From an uncultured Oscillospiraceae bacterium (GTDB taxonomy: Bacteria; Bacillota; Clostridia; Oscillospirales; Oscillospiraceae), in assembly GCA_934659475.1 (NCBI GenBank), contig CAKUHX010000006.1:1-26893 (forward strand): 26,893 bases of DNA, read 5' to 3'. The notes beneath the pieces are model-generated. The model did no database searches. It worked only from the letters and a program-made list of their open reading frames with translations, and had not been told where the DNA came from. The translations under genes and the position numbers were made by a program. Positions 1 through 7,708 of the stretch are shown in pieces (within the stretch, counting starts at the first letter, position 1; each line of letters starts with the position of its first letter).

Positions 1-86
1 ACGCCGACCACATCGTGGCCTGCGGCCACCAGCGCCTCAAGGCAGGGCACGGCGAACTCCGGCGTGCCCATAAAAACGATGCGCAT
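1..86 (-). CDS. fmt: Methionyl-tRNA formyltransferase, N-terminal fragment (cut by window edge)
   Basis: Only the first 28 or so codons are inside the window; the rest lies beyond base 1. The visible N-terminus reads [19 protein letters not shown], the nearly invariant opening of Fmt, where the first beta strand and the MGTPxFA motif form part of the formyl-tetrahydrofolate-binding fold. The enzyme formylates Met-tRNAfMet for initiation. The ATG (84-86) shares one base with the def stop codon in a TAATG arrangement, so translation is probably coupled to def. The def-fmt pair is functionally matched: Fmt adds the formyl group that Def later removes. Family identity is secure from start motif plus context; nothing can be said about the missing part. 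Confidence 0.9.
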   Translation of the reverse strand, partial: MRIVFMGTPEFAVPCLEALVAAGHDVVG

Positions 87-583
87 TACTTCTCCTCCTG
101 CTGCTCCTCCAGAGCCTCCAGCTCCTCCGTGGTGTAGATCCGGTCGGCCAGCTCGGTATACAGATGGCCGTCCAGATGGGCCAGCTCATGGCAGAAGCAC
201 CGGGCCACGATGCCCTCGCCCTCGGCCTCGAACCAGTTTCCGTCCCGGTCCTGGGCCTTCACCTTGACCCACTCCGGGCGCTTGATATAGGCCCACTTAC
301 CGGGCACAGACAGGCAGCCCTCCAGGCCGTCCTGCTCTCCCCTCTGGTCTACGATCTCGGGGTTGATCAGTTCAAGCATGTCGCCTTCCTCGCTGATAAC
401 GACGACCACAGCCCGGCGGAGGATACCGATCTGAGGGGCGGCCAGGCCCATGCCGCAGGCATCGGTCAGCGTCTCCCGCAGGTCGTCCATCAGGTCCGCC
501 AGCCGGTCGTCGAACCGGGTAACGGGGTGGCATACCTTGTGCAGAACAGGGTCCTTATCCGTCAGGATCTTACAGATGGCCAT
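86..583 (-). CDS. def: Peptide deformylase
   Basis: A 165-residue cytoplasmic metalloenzyme that removes the formyl group from nascent N-termini. All three family motifs are visible: [18 protein letters not shown] (metal-binding Cys) and CHELAHLDG (HExxH with two metal-ligand His and the catalytic Glu). Motif three has Ala where many deformylases have Asp (HExDH). The ATG at 583 was chosen because an AAGGAG ribosome-binding site sits just upstream, overlapping the priA stop; a longer in-frame ATG at 625 would lie inside priA and adds 14 residues with no family resemblance. The gap to priA is 13 bases and it overlaps fmt by one base, so priA-def-fmt is one transcription unit. The C-terminal tail is rich in Glu and Gln. 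Confidence 0.95.
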   Translation of the reverse strand: MAICKILTDKDPVLHKVCHPVTRFDDRLADLMDDLRETLTDACGMGLAAPQIGILRRAVVVVISEEGDMLELINPEIVDQRGEQDGLEGCLSVPGKWAYIKRPEWVKVKAQDRDGNWFEAEGEGIVARCFCHELAHLDGHLYTELADRIYTTEELEALEEQQEEK

Positions 584-596
584 AGTCGATCTCTCC

Positions 597-3071
597 TTAT
601 CCGTTGTAGGGGTCCACGTCGGCAAAGACGGATACCCCGCGATTTTCTTTGTCCTGCTGTGCCGCCCGCAGCAGCTGGGCCAACAGGGCGCGCAGGGGGT
701 GAGTATTTCCCGCCGTCAGGGTCAGGCGGTAGCGGTAGCGGTCGTTCACCTTGGCCACTGCCGCGGGAGCGGGCCCCAGCAGCTGCCAAGGCTGCTCCGG
801 TAAGGCGTGCAGCCCGCGCTCCAGCGCCTGTCGGAAACGGACGGCACAGCGCAGCACCGCGCCCTCGTTCACCCCGGAGGCGGTGATCACGAACACGTTC
901 CGGAAGGGCGGATAGCCCCGCAGGCGGCGCATCTGGATCTCCGTCTCATAAAAGCGGTCGTAGTCCTGCCGGGCGGAAAAGCGGATAACATCGTTTTCCG
1001 GGGTGTAAGTCTGAATGATGGCCCGGCCGGTCTTCTCTCCCCGGCCGGCCCGGCCGACTACCTGGGTCAGCAGGGAGAAGGTGCGCTCCGCCGCCCGGAA
1101 GTCGTCTACATAGAGCCCCAGGTCGGGGGCCACCGCCCCCACCAAGGTCACATTTTCAAAATCCAGCCCCTTGGCCACCATCTGGGTGCCCACCAGAACG
1201 GGCACCCGCTTTTTGCGGAAGCGCTCCAGGAGCTCGTCATGGGGGTGGGCGGCGGAGACCGTGTCGGTGTCCATCCGCAGCACCTCCATGCCGGGGAAGG
1301 TTTCCTCCAATTCCTCCTGCACCCGCTGGGTGCCCACGCCGATGAAGTTCAAATCTCCCCCGCAGGCGGGGCAGGCTCTTGGCAGGAGCTCCGAGTGGCC
1401 GCAGTAGTGGCACATCAGGCGGCCATTGGCGGAGTGATAGGTCAGATGGACGGAGCAGCGGGGACAGGTGGGCACCTGGCCGCACTGCCCGCAGGAGACC
1501 ATGCGGTTTGCCCCCCGGCGGTTGAGGAACAGGATCGTCTGCTCATCCCGTTCCAGGTTGTCCAAAATACCCTGCCGCAGGGGCTCGCTGAGGGCGCCGC
1601 CGTTTCCCCGGCGCAGCTCCTCCTTCATATCCACTACCGTCACCTGAGGCAGAGCCTGCCGGTTAAAGCGGTTTTTCAGCTGAAACAGGTGGTAGATCCC
1701 CTGCCGGGCCCGGTACATGGTCTCCACCGAAGGGGTGGCCGAGCCCAGCAGCAGCAGGGCGTTGTGCTGCACGCAGCGGTATTTGGCTACATCCACCGCA
1801 TGGTAGCGGGGGGTGTTTTCCGACTTGTAGCTGCTCTCCTGCTCCTCATCGATCACGATCACGCCCAGATCGTCCAGGGGCGCGAACACCGCAGAACGGG
1901 TGCCCAGCACCACCCGGGCTTCGCCCCGGCGGATGCGTTTCCACTCGTCATACCGCTCGCCAGCCCGCAGAGAGCTGTGCAGCACGGCCACCTCATTTCC
2001 AAAGTAAGAGGCAAATATCCGCAGCAGCTGGGGAGTCAGGGCGATCTCCGGCACCAGCACCAGGGCCGTTTTTCCCCGGGCCAGCAGCCTTTGGATCAGC
2101 GAGATATACACCAGCGTCTTTCCGCTGCCGGTGACCCCGTACAGCAAGGCCGCGGCGGACTCCCCCTTCTGGGTCAGTCCATCCAACCCGTCCAGAGCCG
2201 CCTGCTGCTCCTCATTCAGGGTGATCGGCCCGGCGGGCGGTACATCGACCAGGGACACCCGGCGCAGGACCTCCTGCTTTTCCAGGGTCAGCAGTCCCGC
2301 CTTCTCCAGGGCCTTCACCGTGGCCATGGATGCCCCGGTGTAATAGCACAGCTCCTTGGCTGACACCGCCCCCAGGGAACACAGCAGCTCTACCACCGCG
2401 TAGCGCAGGGGGGCACGGCGCCGGGAGGGCGCGGCCTGGGCCATGGCCTCCTCCGCCGGAACGGCCAGCACCGCCAGCTTTTCCGTCTTGTCCCCCACGC
2501 CCCGCTGGGCCGTGGTCTCAAGGCGGGCCGCACCGGCGTCGATCAGCTTTTTGATGGCGGGATCAGGGTCTCTCACCCCAAAGGCCGCGCGGATCTCACC
2601 CAGCTCTCCCCTGCCGCCCCAGTTGAGCAGCAGCTCAGCCAGGTACAAGGCGCCCCGGTCCCCGCCGGCAGCAGCATAGGCCGCCTCACGGTCTGTTCCA
2701 TCCGTCAGGCAGACGCAGTCCTGCAGGGCGAAGAACAGCCCCGCAGGCAGCATGGCCTTTACTGCGTCGTATACGGTGCAGAAGCACCGCTCCCGCAGCC
2801 ACAGGGCCAGCTTCAGCCCCCTCTCGTCCAGCACTGGCTGGTCGTCCAGCACAGCCTGTATCGCCTTCAGGGCCGGGCCGTTCCAGCTTTTTACCCGCTC
2901 CAGGGCCAGCACCATGCCGTCTGTTCCGCGGTTGCCTCTTCCAAAGGGCACCAGCACCCGTTTCCCGGGGCAGACGGTCTGCTCCAGCGGCTCGGGCACC
3001 AGATAGTCATAAGGGCGGTCGATGGCATAGACGGCCTTTGACACCGCTACCCTGGCCAGCAGCTTTTCCAT
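597..3071 (-). CDS. priA: Primosomal protein N' (replication restart helicase PriA)
   Basis: An 824-residue superfamily 2 DNA helicase that recognises stalled forks and reloads the replisome. Residues 1-100 form the 3'-end-binding domain (DRPYDYLVPE, GKRVLVPFGRG). The Walker A motif GVTGSGKT is at about 312-319 and the Walker B region reads DEEQ at 408-411, where most PriA proteins have DEEH. The eight-cysteine zinc module (CGQCGQVPTCPRC, CHYCG, CPACGG) follows, then helicase motifs with GTQMVAKGLDFENV and the QVVGRAGRG motif VI. Length fits bacterial PriA. The start at 3071 gives the usual N-terminus; an ATG 10 codons upstream is possible. It lies in the conserved rpoZ-priA-def-fmt order, but coaBC, often found between rpoZ and priA, is absent. 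Confidence 0.96.
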   Translation of the reverse strand: MEKLLARVAVSKAVYAIDRPYDYLVPEPLEQTVCPGKRVLVPFGRGNRGTDGMVLALERVKSWNGPALKAIQAVLDDQPVLDERGLKLALWLRERCFCTVYDAVKAMLPAGLFFALQDCVCLTDGTDREAAYAAAGGDRGALYLAELLLNWGGRGELGEIRAAFGVRDPDPAIKKLIDAGAARLETTAQRGVGDKTEKLAVLAVPAEEAMAQAAPSRRRAPLRYAVVELLCSLGAVSAKELCYYTGASMATVKALEKAGLLTLEKQEVLRRVSLVDVPPAGPITLNEEQQAALDGLDGLTQKGESAAALLYGVTGSGKTLVYISLIQRLLARGKTALVLVPEIALTPQLLRIFASYFGNEVAVLHSSLRAGERYDEWKRIRRGEARVVLGTRSAVFAPLDDLGVIVIDEEQESSYKSENTPRYHAVDVAKYRCVQHNALLLLGSATPSVETMYRARQGIYHLFQLKNRFNRQALPQVTVVDMKEELRRGNGGALSEPLRQGILDNLERDEQTILFLNRRGANRMVSCGQCGQVPTCPRCSVHLTYHSANGRLMCHYCGHSELLPRACPACGGDLNFIGVGTQRVQEELEETFPGMEVLRMDTDTVSAAHPHDELLERFRKKRVPVLVGTQMVAKGLDFENVTLVGAVAPDLGLYVDDFRAAERTFSLLTQVVGRAGRGEKTGRAIIQTYTPENDVIRFSARQDYDRFYETEIQMRRLRGYPPFRNVFVITASGVNEGAVLRCAVRFRQALERGLHALPEQPWQLLGPAPAAVAKVNDRYRYRLTLTAGNTHPLRALLAQLLRAAQQDKENRGVSVFADVDPYNG

Positions 3072-3101
3072 GCTCTCGATCCCCCTCAACACTCCTGACA
3101 A

Positions 3102-3137
3102 GGCAAAGCAAGCGCGGGGCCTCAGCCCCGGGCTTGC
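3102..3137 (-). terminator. Hairpin after rpoZ, probable intrinsic terminator
   Basis: On the minus strand, two 6-bp helices (GCAAGC/GCTTGC and CGGGGC/GCCCCG) separated by a single mismatch and closed by a 4-base loop form a stem at 3108-3137. A T-containing stretch (TTTGCCTT) follows. It sits between the rpoZ stop and the priA start. The tract is interrupted by GCC, so termination may be partial, letting some transcripts continue into priA-def-fmt. Confidence 0.6.
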
Positions 3138-3152
3138 CTTTCTGCTCCACCG

Positions 3153-3353
3153 TTACAGCTGGGGGTCCTCTACCTCCAGCTGACCGTCCGCCACCTCGTG
3201 CAGGGCCAGTGTGACGGGCTTATCCTCAAGAGGCTCGCCGGCCATCTCGGCCTCGTTGGCGATCTGCCGGGCGCGGCAGGCGACCACGTTCACAAGCTCA
3301 TAGCGGCTGGGCACCTTGGCCAGCAGGTCTTTCATAGCGGGATACAGCATCAT
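3153..3353 (-). CDS. rpoZ: DNA-directed RNA polymerase omega subunit
   Basis: A 66-residue protein in the usual size range of Firmicutes omega. It starts MMLYPAMKDLLAKVPSRYEL and contains VNVVACRARQIANE, the conserved helix that contacts the beta-prime C-terminal region; this helix defines the family. Omega helps assemble and stabilise RNA polymerase. The start at 3353 follows AAAGGAGAG at 11 bases; another ATG at 3360 is closer to the ribosome-binding site but out of frame. The protein follows gmk, as in most Firmicutes. The stop lies just before a hairpin at 3108-3137, so omega may be made in excess of downstream PriA. Identification rests on the helix motif, size and gene order. Confidence 0.92.
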   Translation of the reverse strand: MMLYPAMKDLLAKVPSRYELVNVVACRARQIANEAEMAGEPLEDKPVTLALHEVADGQLEVEDPQL

Positions 3354-3401
3354 AGGTCATTACTCTCCTTTAATCATTTTTTCCGCACTGGGGATGGTAA
3401 A

Positions 3402-3428
3402 CCGTTTCCTCCCGGGGGAGAAAAACGG
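3402..3428 (-). terminator. Imperfect hairpin between gmk and rpoZ
   Basis: On the minus strand CCGTTT and AAACGG form an outer helix around CTCC/GGAG, with a small internal loop. No clean T-run follows (TTTACC). It may be a weak terminator or a processing/stability element. The rest of this 82-base gap holds the rpoZ ribosome-binding site and an A-rich stretch. Confidence 0.35.
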
Positions 3429-3435
3429 AAACAGT

Positions 3436-4047
3436 TCAGGTAAACCGGTCCAGGATCTGTCTGCGGTTGTCCACGCGGCACTCCGCCGCGGTCAGGATGG
3501 CCTCGATCTCGGCCACAGCGCCGGAGACCTTGTCGTTGATCACCAGATAATCATAGTTGTGTACCTGCTGGAACTCCACCCTGGCCTTTTCCAGACGGCC
3601 CTGGATGACCTCCTCGCTGTCCGTATTCCGCCGGTGCAGCCGGCGGGACAGCTCCTCGAAGGAGGGGGGAATGATGAAGATGAACAGGGCGTCCGGACAG
3701 CGCTGACGCACCTTGGCCGCCCCCTGCACCTCGATGTCCAGCAGCACGTCCACCCCGGCCTCCAGCTTTTCCCGGATCAGCTTGAGGGACGTGCCATAGT
3801 AATGATTGACATATTCGGCGTGTTCCAGAAGCTCTCCCCGCAGGATCATTCCCTCGAATTCCTCACGGGTGACAAAATTGTAGTTCACGCCGTCCTGCTC
3901 CCCCACCCGGGGCGACCGGGTGGTGTAGGACACGGAAAAGTATATGTTCTCTCTCTGGCCCAAAAGCTCGGCGATCACGGTGCTCTTGCCCACGCCGGAG
4001 GGGCCGGACAGCACGATCAGCTGCCCCTTTCTCTTGCCCAGATTCAC
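3436..4047 (-). CDS. gmk: Guanylate kinase
   Basis: A 203-residue cytosolic kinase converting GMP to GDP. The P-loop GPSGVGKS is at 15-22; [20 protein letters not shown] is the GMP-binding segment and [12 protein letters not shown] the following conserved motif; [14 protein letters not shown] leads into the lid region. Length is typical. The start is GTG at 4047, overlapping the remA stop by four bases (GTGA), with an AGGAGG-type site about 10 bases upstream. It is translationally coupled to remA and followed by rpoZ, the standard Firmicutes order. Confidence 0.96.
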   Translation of the reverse strand: MNLGKRKGQLIVLSGPSGVGKSTVIAELLGQRENIYFSVSYTTRSPRVGEQDGVNYNFVTREEFEGMILRGELLEHAEYVNHYYGTSLKLIREKLEAGVDVLLDIEVQGAAKVRQRCPDALFIFIIPPSFEELSRRLHRRNTDSEEVIQGRLEKARVEFQQVHNYDYLVINDKVSGAVAEIEAILTAAECRVDNRRQILDRFT

Positions 4048-4313
4048 GCTTGCTTTTCCTCCTCTTCCTCATCCCGCTCTTCGCCGTTCAGGCGGCCCGC
4101 CACCGTCTCCGGCTGAAGGGCGGACAGCACAAGATGGTCGTTGTCCATCACCAGCACCGCCCGGGTGCGCCGGCCGTATGTGGCATCGATCAGGATGCCG
4201 CGCTCCCGCCCCTCCTGGATCATGCGCTTGACGGGGGCGGAGTCCGGGCTGACGATGGCCACCAGCCGCTGGGCGGAGATCATATTTCCGAATCCAATGT
4301 TGACCAGCTTCAC
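4044..4313 (-). CDS. remA: RemA-like DNA-binding protein (DUF370 family)
   Basis: An 89-residue small protein. The N-terminal 70 residues ([47 protein letters not shown]) match the RemA/DUF370 family, which in Bacillus subtilis forms ring-like oligomers that bind DNA and activate matrix and osmoprotection genes; its targets here are unknown. The C-terminal 15 residues are almost entirely acidic ([10 protein letters not shown]), an extension beyond the family core. The start is GTG at 4313, 12 bases after the yicC stop, with AAGGGGG as ribosome-binding site. The stop overlaps the gmk start by four bases. The context yicC-remA-gmk matches Firmicutes and supports the call. Confidence 0.9.
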   Translation of the reverse strand: MKLVNIGFGNMISAQRLVAIVSPDSAPVKRMIQEGRERGILIDATYGRRTRAVLVMDNDHLVLSALQPETVAGRLNGEERDEEEEEKQA

Positions 4314-4325
4314 GCAGAAGCCCCC

Positions 4326-5222
4326 TTATTCGATGTTCTGCACCTGCTCCCGGATCTTCTCGATCTCGGCCTTGATGTCCACCACGATGCGGGCGATCTG
4401 GATGTCACTGCACTTGGAGCCGATGGTATTGGCCTCCCGGTTGAACTCCTGGATCAGAAAGTCCAGCTTGCGGCCCACGGCGCCGCCCTTGCCCAGCAGC
4501 TCCCGCAGCTGGGACAGGTGGCTGTGCAGACGCACGGTCTCCTCGTCCACGGCCACCTTATCAGCGAAGATGGCCGCCTCGGTCAGCAGCCGGCTCTCGT
4601 CGATCTGGGTATTCTGAAGGACCTCCTGCATCTTGACCTCCAGCCTGTTGCGGTACTCCTTTACCGTCTCCGGCGAGCGCTGCTCCACCTTGGCGGTCAG
4701 GCTCTCGATGGTGTCCGCCCGGCCCAGGATGTCCGCCTTCAGCTTTTCCCCTTCCCGGGCACGCATGGTGTTGAAGTCCTCCAGGGCCCTATCCAGGGCG
4801 GCCAGCAGCAGGGCCTTCACCTGGTCCTGGTCCTCTTCCTTCTTCTCGACCGTCAGCACGTCGGGAAAGCGGGCCAGATCGGCCGTCTTATAGTCGCTGA
4901 GGATGGTGCGGTTGCCCTCCTCGGCCCCAAGCCTCTCCAGCTGGAGCATGGCGCGGACGTAGGCCCGGGCCAGGCTCTCGTTGACGGTGACCGTCACATC
5001 GTCGCCCCCCTCATGGGCCACGTTGACAAATACATCTACCTTGCCGCGGCTGACCTTGCTCTGCACCAGCTCCTTCAGGGCGTCCTCTGCAAAGATGTAG
5101 GTGCGGGGCATCTTGACCGTGCAGTCCAGATAGCGGTTGTTCACCGCCCGCAGCTCCACGGTGACGGTGGTCCCCTGGGCGGTCTCTTCTCCCCGGCCGT
5201 AGCCGGTCATGCTCTTGACCAT
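4326..5222 (-). CDS. yicC: YicC/YloC-family endoribonuclease
   Basis: A 298-residue protein opening with MVKSMTGYGRGE, the signature of the YicC family. The N-terminal domain includes ELRAVNNRYLDCTVKMPR. The C-terminal domain carries DESRLLTEAAIFADKVAVDEE and DFLIQEFNREANTIGSKCSD, the conserved regions of the DUF1732 part. Family members form hexameric clamps that cleave RNA; in E. coli YicC cleaves the small RNA RyhB. The target here is unknown. Length is typical. The ATG at 5222 has GAGG about 12 bases upstream. It is the first gene of the yicC-remA-gmk-rpoZ-priA-def-fmt block and follows the membrane-protein gene by 30 bases; I see no strong promoter in that gap. Confidence 0.95.
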   Translation of the reverse strand: MVKSMTGYGRGEETAQGTTVTVELRAVNNRYLDCTVKMPRTYIFAEDALKELVQSKVSRGKVDVFVNVAHEGGDDVTVTVNESLARAYVRAMLQLERLGAEEGNRTILSDYKTADLARFPDVLTVEKKEEDQDQVKALLLAALDRALEDFNTMRAREGEKLKADILGRADTIESLTAKVEQRSPETVKEYRNRLEVKMQEVLQNTQIDESRLLTEAAIFADKVAVDEETVRLHSHLSQLRELLGKGGAVGRKLDFLIQEFNREANTIGSKCSDIQIARIVVDIKAEIEKIREQVQNIE

Positions 5223-5252
5223 ATCGGGTCACATCCTCTTGTCAGTATAGTT

Positions 5253-5777
5253 TCATCGCCTGCCCAGGCGGCAGGCCAGCAGGGCGATCAGCTTGGACAG
5301 CCCCACGTCGTAGATCACGAACACCACATTGGCGGCGGGCAGCAGCAGCCAGGCGCGGCCGGACAGCCACTCCGGCAGGCTCAGCCCCAGCAGGCTCCGC
5401 AGTCCCAGCCAGACCAGGGCAAACGCCGCATTGAAATACAGCAGCTTCAGCCCCCACTGGGGAAGCTGATCTCTGAACTGCTCGATCCGGCTCTTCACCA
5501 CTGGATACAGCCCCAGAAAGACGGTGAACAGCAGGGCCACTGCCTTGTTGGGCAGCAGGAACAGCCCCAGCAGGGCGATCGCCGCCCAGCACAGATACCC
5601 CGCGGTCCGTCCGGCCACCAGCACGGCGGCCACAGGGAACAGTCCCGCCGCCGCGGTGACTCCGGTATATCCCGAGGGCACCAGACAGGCCAGCCACAGC
5701 ACAGCCAGGCCGCCGGCAGCCAGCACCCCCACCAGAGCGGTGCGGCTGGCGGGGCCTTGTCCTATCCCGCGGGACAT
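5253..5777 (-). CDS. Unknown polytopic membrane protein
   Basis: I do not recognise a characterised function. The 174-residue protein has five or six hydrophobic segments at about 13-33, 39-56, 59-77, 80-95, 110-132 and 142-168, with a short basic, Arg-rich N-terminus and C-terminus (CRLGRR). A polar loop around 96-108 (KSRIEQFRDQLPQWG) separates the segments. The ATG abuts the stop of the J-domain gene (TAAATG), so the two are coupled. The size and segment number resemble substrate-binding S components of ECF transporters, but no ECF ATPase or T component is nearby and this remains speculation. Being the last gene of the cdaA-rseC-DUF5685-J-protein unit, it may anchor those cytosolic partners to the membrane; that too is inference. 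Confidence 0.8.
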   Translation of the reverse strand: MSRGIGQGPASRTALVGVLAAGGLAVLWLACLVPSGYTGVTAAAGLFPVAAVLVAGRTAGYLCWAAIALLGLFLLPNKAVALLFTVFLGLYPVVKSRIEQFRDQLPQWGLKLLYFNAAFALVWLGLRSLLGLSLPEWLSGRAWLLLPAANVVFVIYDVGLSKLIALLACRLGRR

Positions 5778-6371
5778 TTAACAGTGCCCTCCCCCGCACA
5801 GGCAGTTCAAGCACATCATGGTGGTGCAGCAGTCCATGGCGTCCACACTGCTGGAGTAGCCGTAGGGCCGGTAGACCTGCCCGCTGCCCTGCATCATGCT
5901 CAGGGCCTGACGGTACTCCATGTTGTTGGGCTCCATCTGAACAGCCAGACGGAAATTCTGCCCCGCCTCGTCCAGCCAGCCCTTCCGGTAGGCGATGCTG
6001 CCGGCCAGGAAATACCACTCGCCGCTCTTCCCGGGGATGCTCTGCAAAAGCTCCTCAGCCTGCTGAAGGTTGCCGGCGTTGATGAACGAGCGCACCCGGC
6101 TGAACTCCGCCGTGCCGCCGCTGTACTGCTGCTGGTAGCCGCTCTGGTAGGAGGAGGCAGATGCGCCGCCGCGGTAGCCGCCGCTGCGCATCTTGGTGAT
6201 GGTGTCGTAGGCCTCGTTGATCTCCTTCATCTTCTCCTCAGCCAGGTCGGCCAGGGGGTTGTTGGCATAGTTATCCGGGTGGTACTTCCGCGCCAACTCC
6301 CGGTACGCCTTCTTCACTTCGTCATCTGTGGCGTCCTGACCGACGCCGAGAACGGTATAGGGATCTTTCAT
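5778..6371 (-). CDS. J-domain protein with TPR-like region and Cys-rich tail
   Basis: A 197-residue protein. Residues 1-70 are a J domain ([23 protein letters not shown] at 31-33, [10 protein letters not shown]), which stimulates DnaK-type ATPases. A Gly/Ser/Tyr/Gln linker (about 72-98) is followed by a helical region resembling TPR repeats ([45 protein letters not shown]). The last 18 residues contain six Cys and a His ([17 protein letters not shown]), suggesting metal binding or a membrane/disulfide function. It lacks the zinc-finger and substrate domains of true DnaJ. Start 6371 overlaps the DUF5685 stop by four bases (ATGA) and has GGAG six to eight bases upstream; the earlier ATG at 6386 has none. 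Substrate unknown. Confidence 0.88.
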   Translation of the reverse strand: MKDPYTVLGVGQDATDDEVKKAYRELARKYHPDNYANNPLADLAEEKMKEINEAYDTITKMRSGGYRGGASASSYQSGYQQQYSGGTAEFSRVRSFINAGNLQQAEELLQSIPGKSGEWYFLAGSIAYRKGWLDEAGQNFRLAVQMEPNNMEYRQALSMMQGSGQVYRPYGYSSSVDAMDCCTTMMCLNCLCGGGHC

Positions 6372-7240
6372 GGGTGTCTTCTCCATATCTTCTGTTTTTT
6401 GATGGTCTGCCAGCTGCCCTCGAACACCGCCCGCTGCACCAGAGGGAGCCCCAGATAAAGGATATTCTCCAGCACAGCCGTGCGGCAGCCAAAGTCCAGC
6501 AGCTGAAAGGCCGAACACGCCAGATCGATCGACCGGTCCAGGGTGAGCTTCAGGGCTTCGTCGTCCCCCTGTGCCCCGAACCGGGCGGCGATGGGATTGT
6601 ACCGGCCGGCGGCTAGGTCCTCCGCCAGATCGTCCCGGGCATCGATCAGATAGATCCACCGGCCCAGATGATACAGCAGCTGCTCCAGCGCCCGGTCGCG
6701 GACGGGGTCGCCGCTTTTAGGGGCAGCCGCCCGCAGCAGCCCGGCAAAGGCATCCGCCGCCCGGTCCATGGAGGGGCAGTTTTCCCTCTCCAGCTGGGCC
6801 AGCAGGGCCAGCTGCTCCCGGGCCGCACGGTCAAAGTCGGGACAGATGTTCGCCGCCCGGCGGTACGCCGTCCGGACAGTCAAAGCGACGCTCCGGGCGG
6901 ACATCCCCTTCCAGAAGCCGTTGTCTGACACGCTGTCCCGCAGCTTCCACCAGGCAAGGATCATGCTCTCCCGGGCCGCCAGCTCCAGCGCCGGACTGTC
7001 CGGGCACATGGGCTTCTTCACCGCGGGATTGGCGCAGCACCGCCCGGTGCAGGGGGTGAATCGCTCCTCCGGCTCCCACAGGAGCAGGGCCAGAAAGTTG
7101 AAATCAAAGTTGAGGAACAAAGGGGCCAGCGGGCCGCAGGCCCTTCTCATGCAGCGGCACAGGCCGCAGTAGGTGGCGCGGTACAGGTCAAAGTCCTTTC
7201 CCTTCAGCTCGGCCCGCACCGGCCTGACATAGCCGAACAT
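6368..7240 (-). CDS. DUF5685 family protein
   Basis: A 290-residue, mostly helical soluble protein of a family without known function. It opens [17 protein letters not shown] and has a CGLC motif at 25-28 plus Cys at 30, 35, 64, 68, 69 and 79, a pattern that could hold a metal. At 202-216 it reads [15 protein letters not shown], close to the RD-x2-ED-x3-GR-x-YLP substrate-magnesium motif of squalene/phytoene synthases, but no first Asp motif is evident. The C-terminus ([21 protein letters not shown]) is conserved-looking. It shares one base with the end of rseC and four with the J-protein, so all are co-translated. The family assignment comes from recall of the N-terminal and YLIDARDD motifs; any enzymatic role is inference. 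Confidence 0.8.
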   Translation of the reverse strand: MFGYVRPVRAELKGKDFDLYRATYCGLCRCMRRACGPLAPLFLNFDFNFLALLLWEPEERFTPCTGRCCANPAVKKPMCPDSPALELAARESMILAWWKLRDSVSDNGFWKGMSARSVALTVRTAYRRAANICPDFDRAAREQLALLAQLERENCPSMDRAADAFAGLLRAAAPKSGDPVRDRALEQLLYHLGRWIYLIDARDDLAEDLAAGRYNPIAARFGAQGDDEALKLTLDRSIDLACSAFQLLDFGCRTAVLENILYLGLPLVQRAVFEGSWQTIKKQKIWRRHP

Positions 7241-7668
7241 CAGCTCAGCCGCCGCACGACCGTGAATTCAGGGCCCTGTTTTTTGGTCAGCGCCCGGTTA
7301 TAGGCCCAGGCGGGCAGAAAGCCCACGTCCAGGCCAGCCAGCGCGGCCAGCAGGGCCTGCCCCTCCCCCAAATGCAGGGTGGACTGGCCCAGCACATAGC
7401 CCAGGATCATGGTCACGATGGGCAACACAAATACCAGCATGGACACACCAACGGCGCTGCCCGCCCGGCTGTCCACCTCTACGATGTCACCAGGCTGGAC
7501 CCCGACGGAGTCGCTGGCTAGGGCCAGCAGTTCCTCTTGGGGCTTCATGCCGCAGTGGTCGCAGCCGCCGCTGCCCATACAGCTCAGGCCGCACTCCATC
7601 TGCCGCATCAGCGACACCTGAACGGTGTGCCCGTCCAATCTTTTCTTCACAAACGCATTTTGACTCAT
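7240..7668 (-). CDS. rseC: RseC/MucC-like membrane protein (SoxR-reducing system type)
   Basis: A 142-residue protein with the RseC_MucC layout: a soluble Cys-bearing N-terminal half and two transmembrane segments. Cysteines are in ECGLSCMGSGGCDHC (about 26-40), consistent with an iron-sulfur or redox site. LALASDSVGVQPGDIVEV resembles the family's small beta domain. Hydrophobic segments lie at about 73-92 and 103-122. In E. coli RseC works with the Rsx/Rnf electron-transport complex to reduce SoxR; in anaerobes homologues often accompany Rnf, but no rnf genes are visible here. GGAGGG precedes the ATG by about five bases. It lies between cdaR and the DUF5685 gene in the cdaA operon. Confidence 0.85.
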   Translation of the reverse strand: MSQNAFVKKRLDGHTVQVSLMRQMECGLSCMGSGGCDHCGMKPQEELLALASDSVGVQPGDIVEVDSRAGSAVGVSMLVFVLPIVTMILGYVLGQSTLHLGEGQALLAALAGLDVGFLPAWAYNRALTKKQGPEFTVVRRLS

Positions 7669-7708
7669 GGGTCCCTCCGTGTATTGCTCCGGCCTTCCGC
7701 CGGTATTC

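Noticed and set aside
5244..5249. TATACT as a -10 box before yicC
   Set aside because: No -35 element lies at a suitable distance and the gap is only 30 bases; the match is easily chance.
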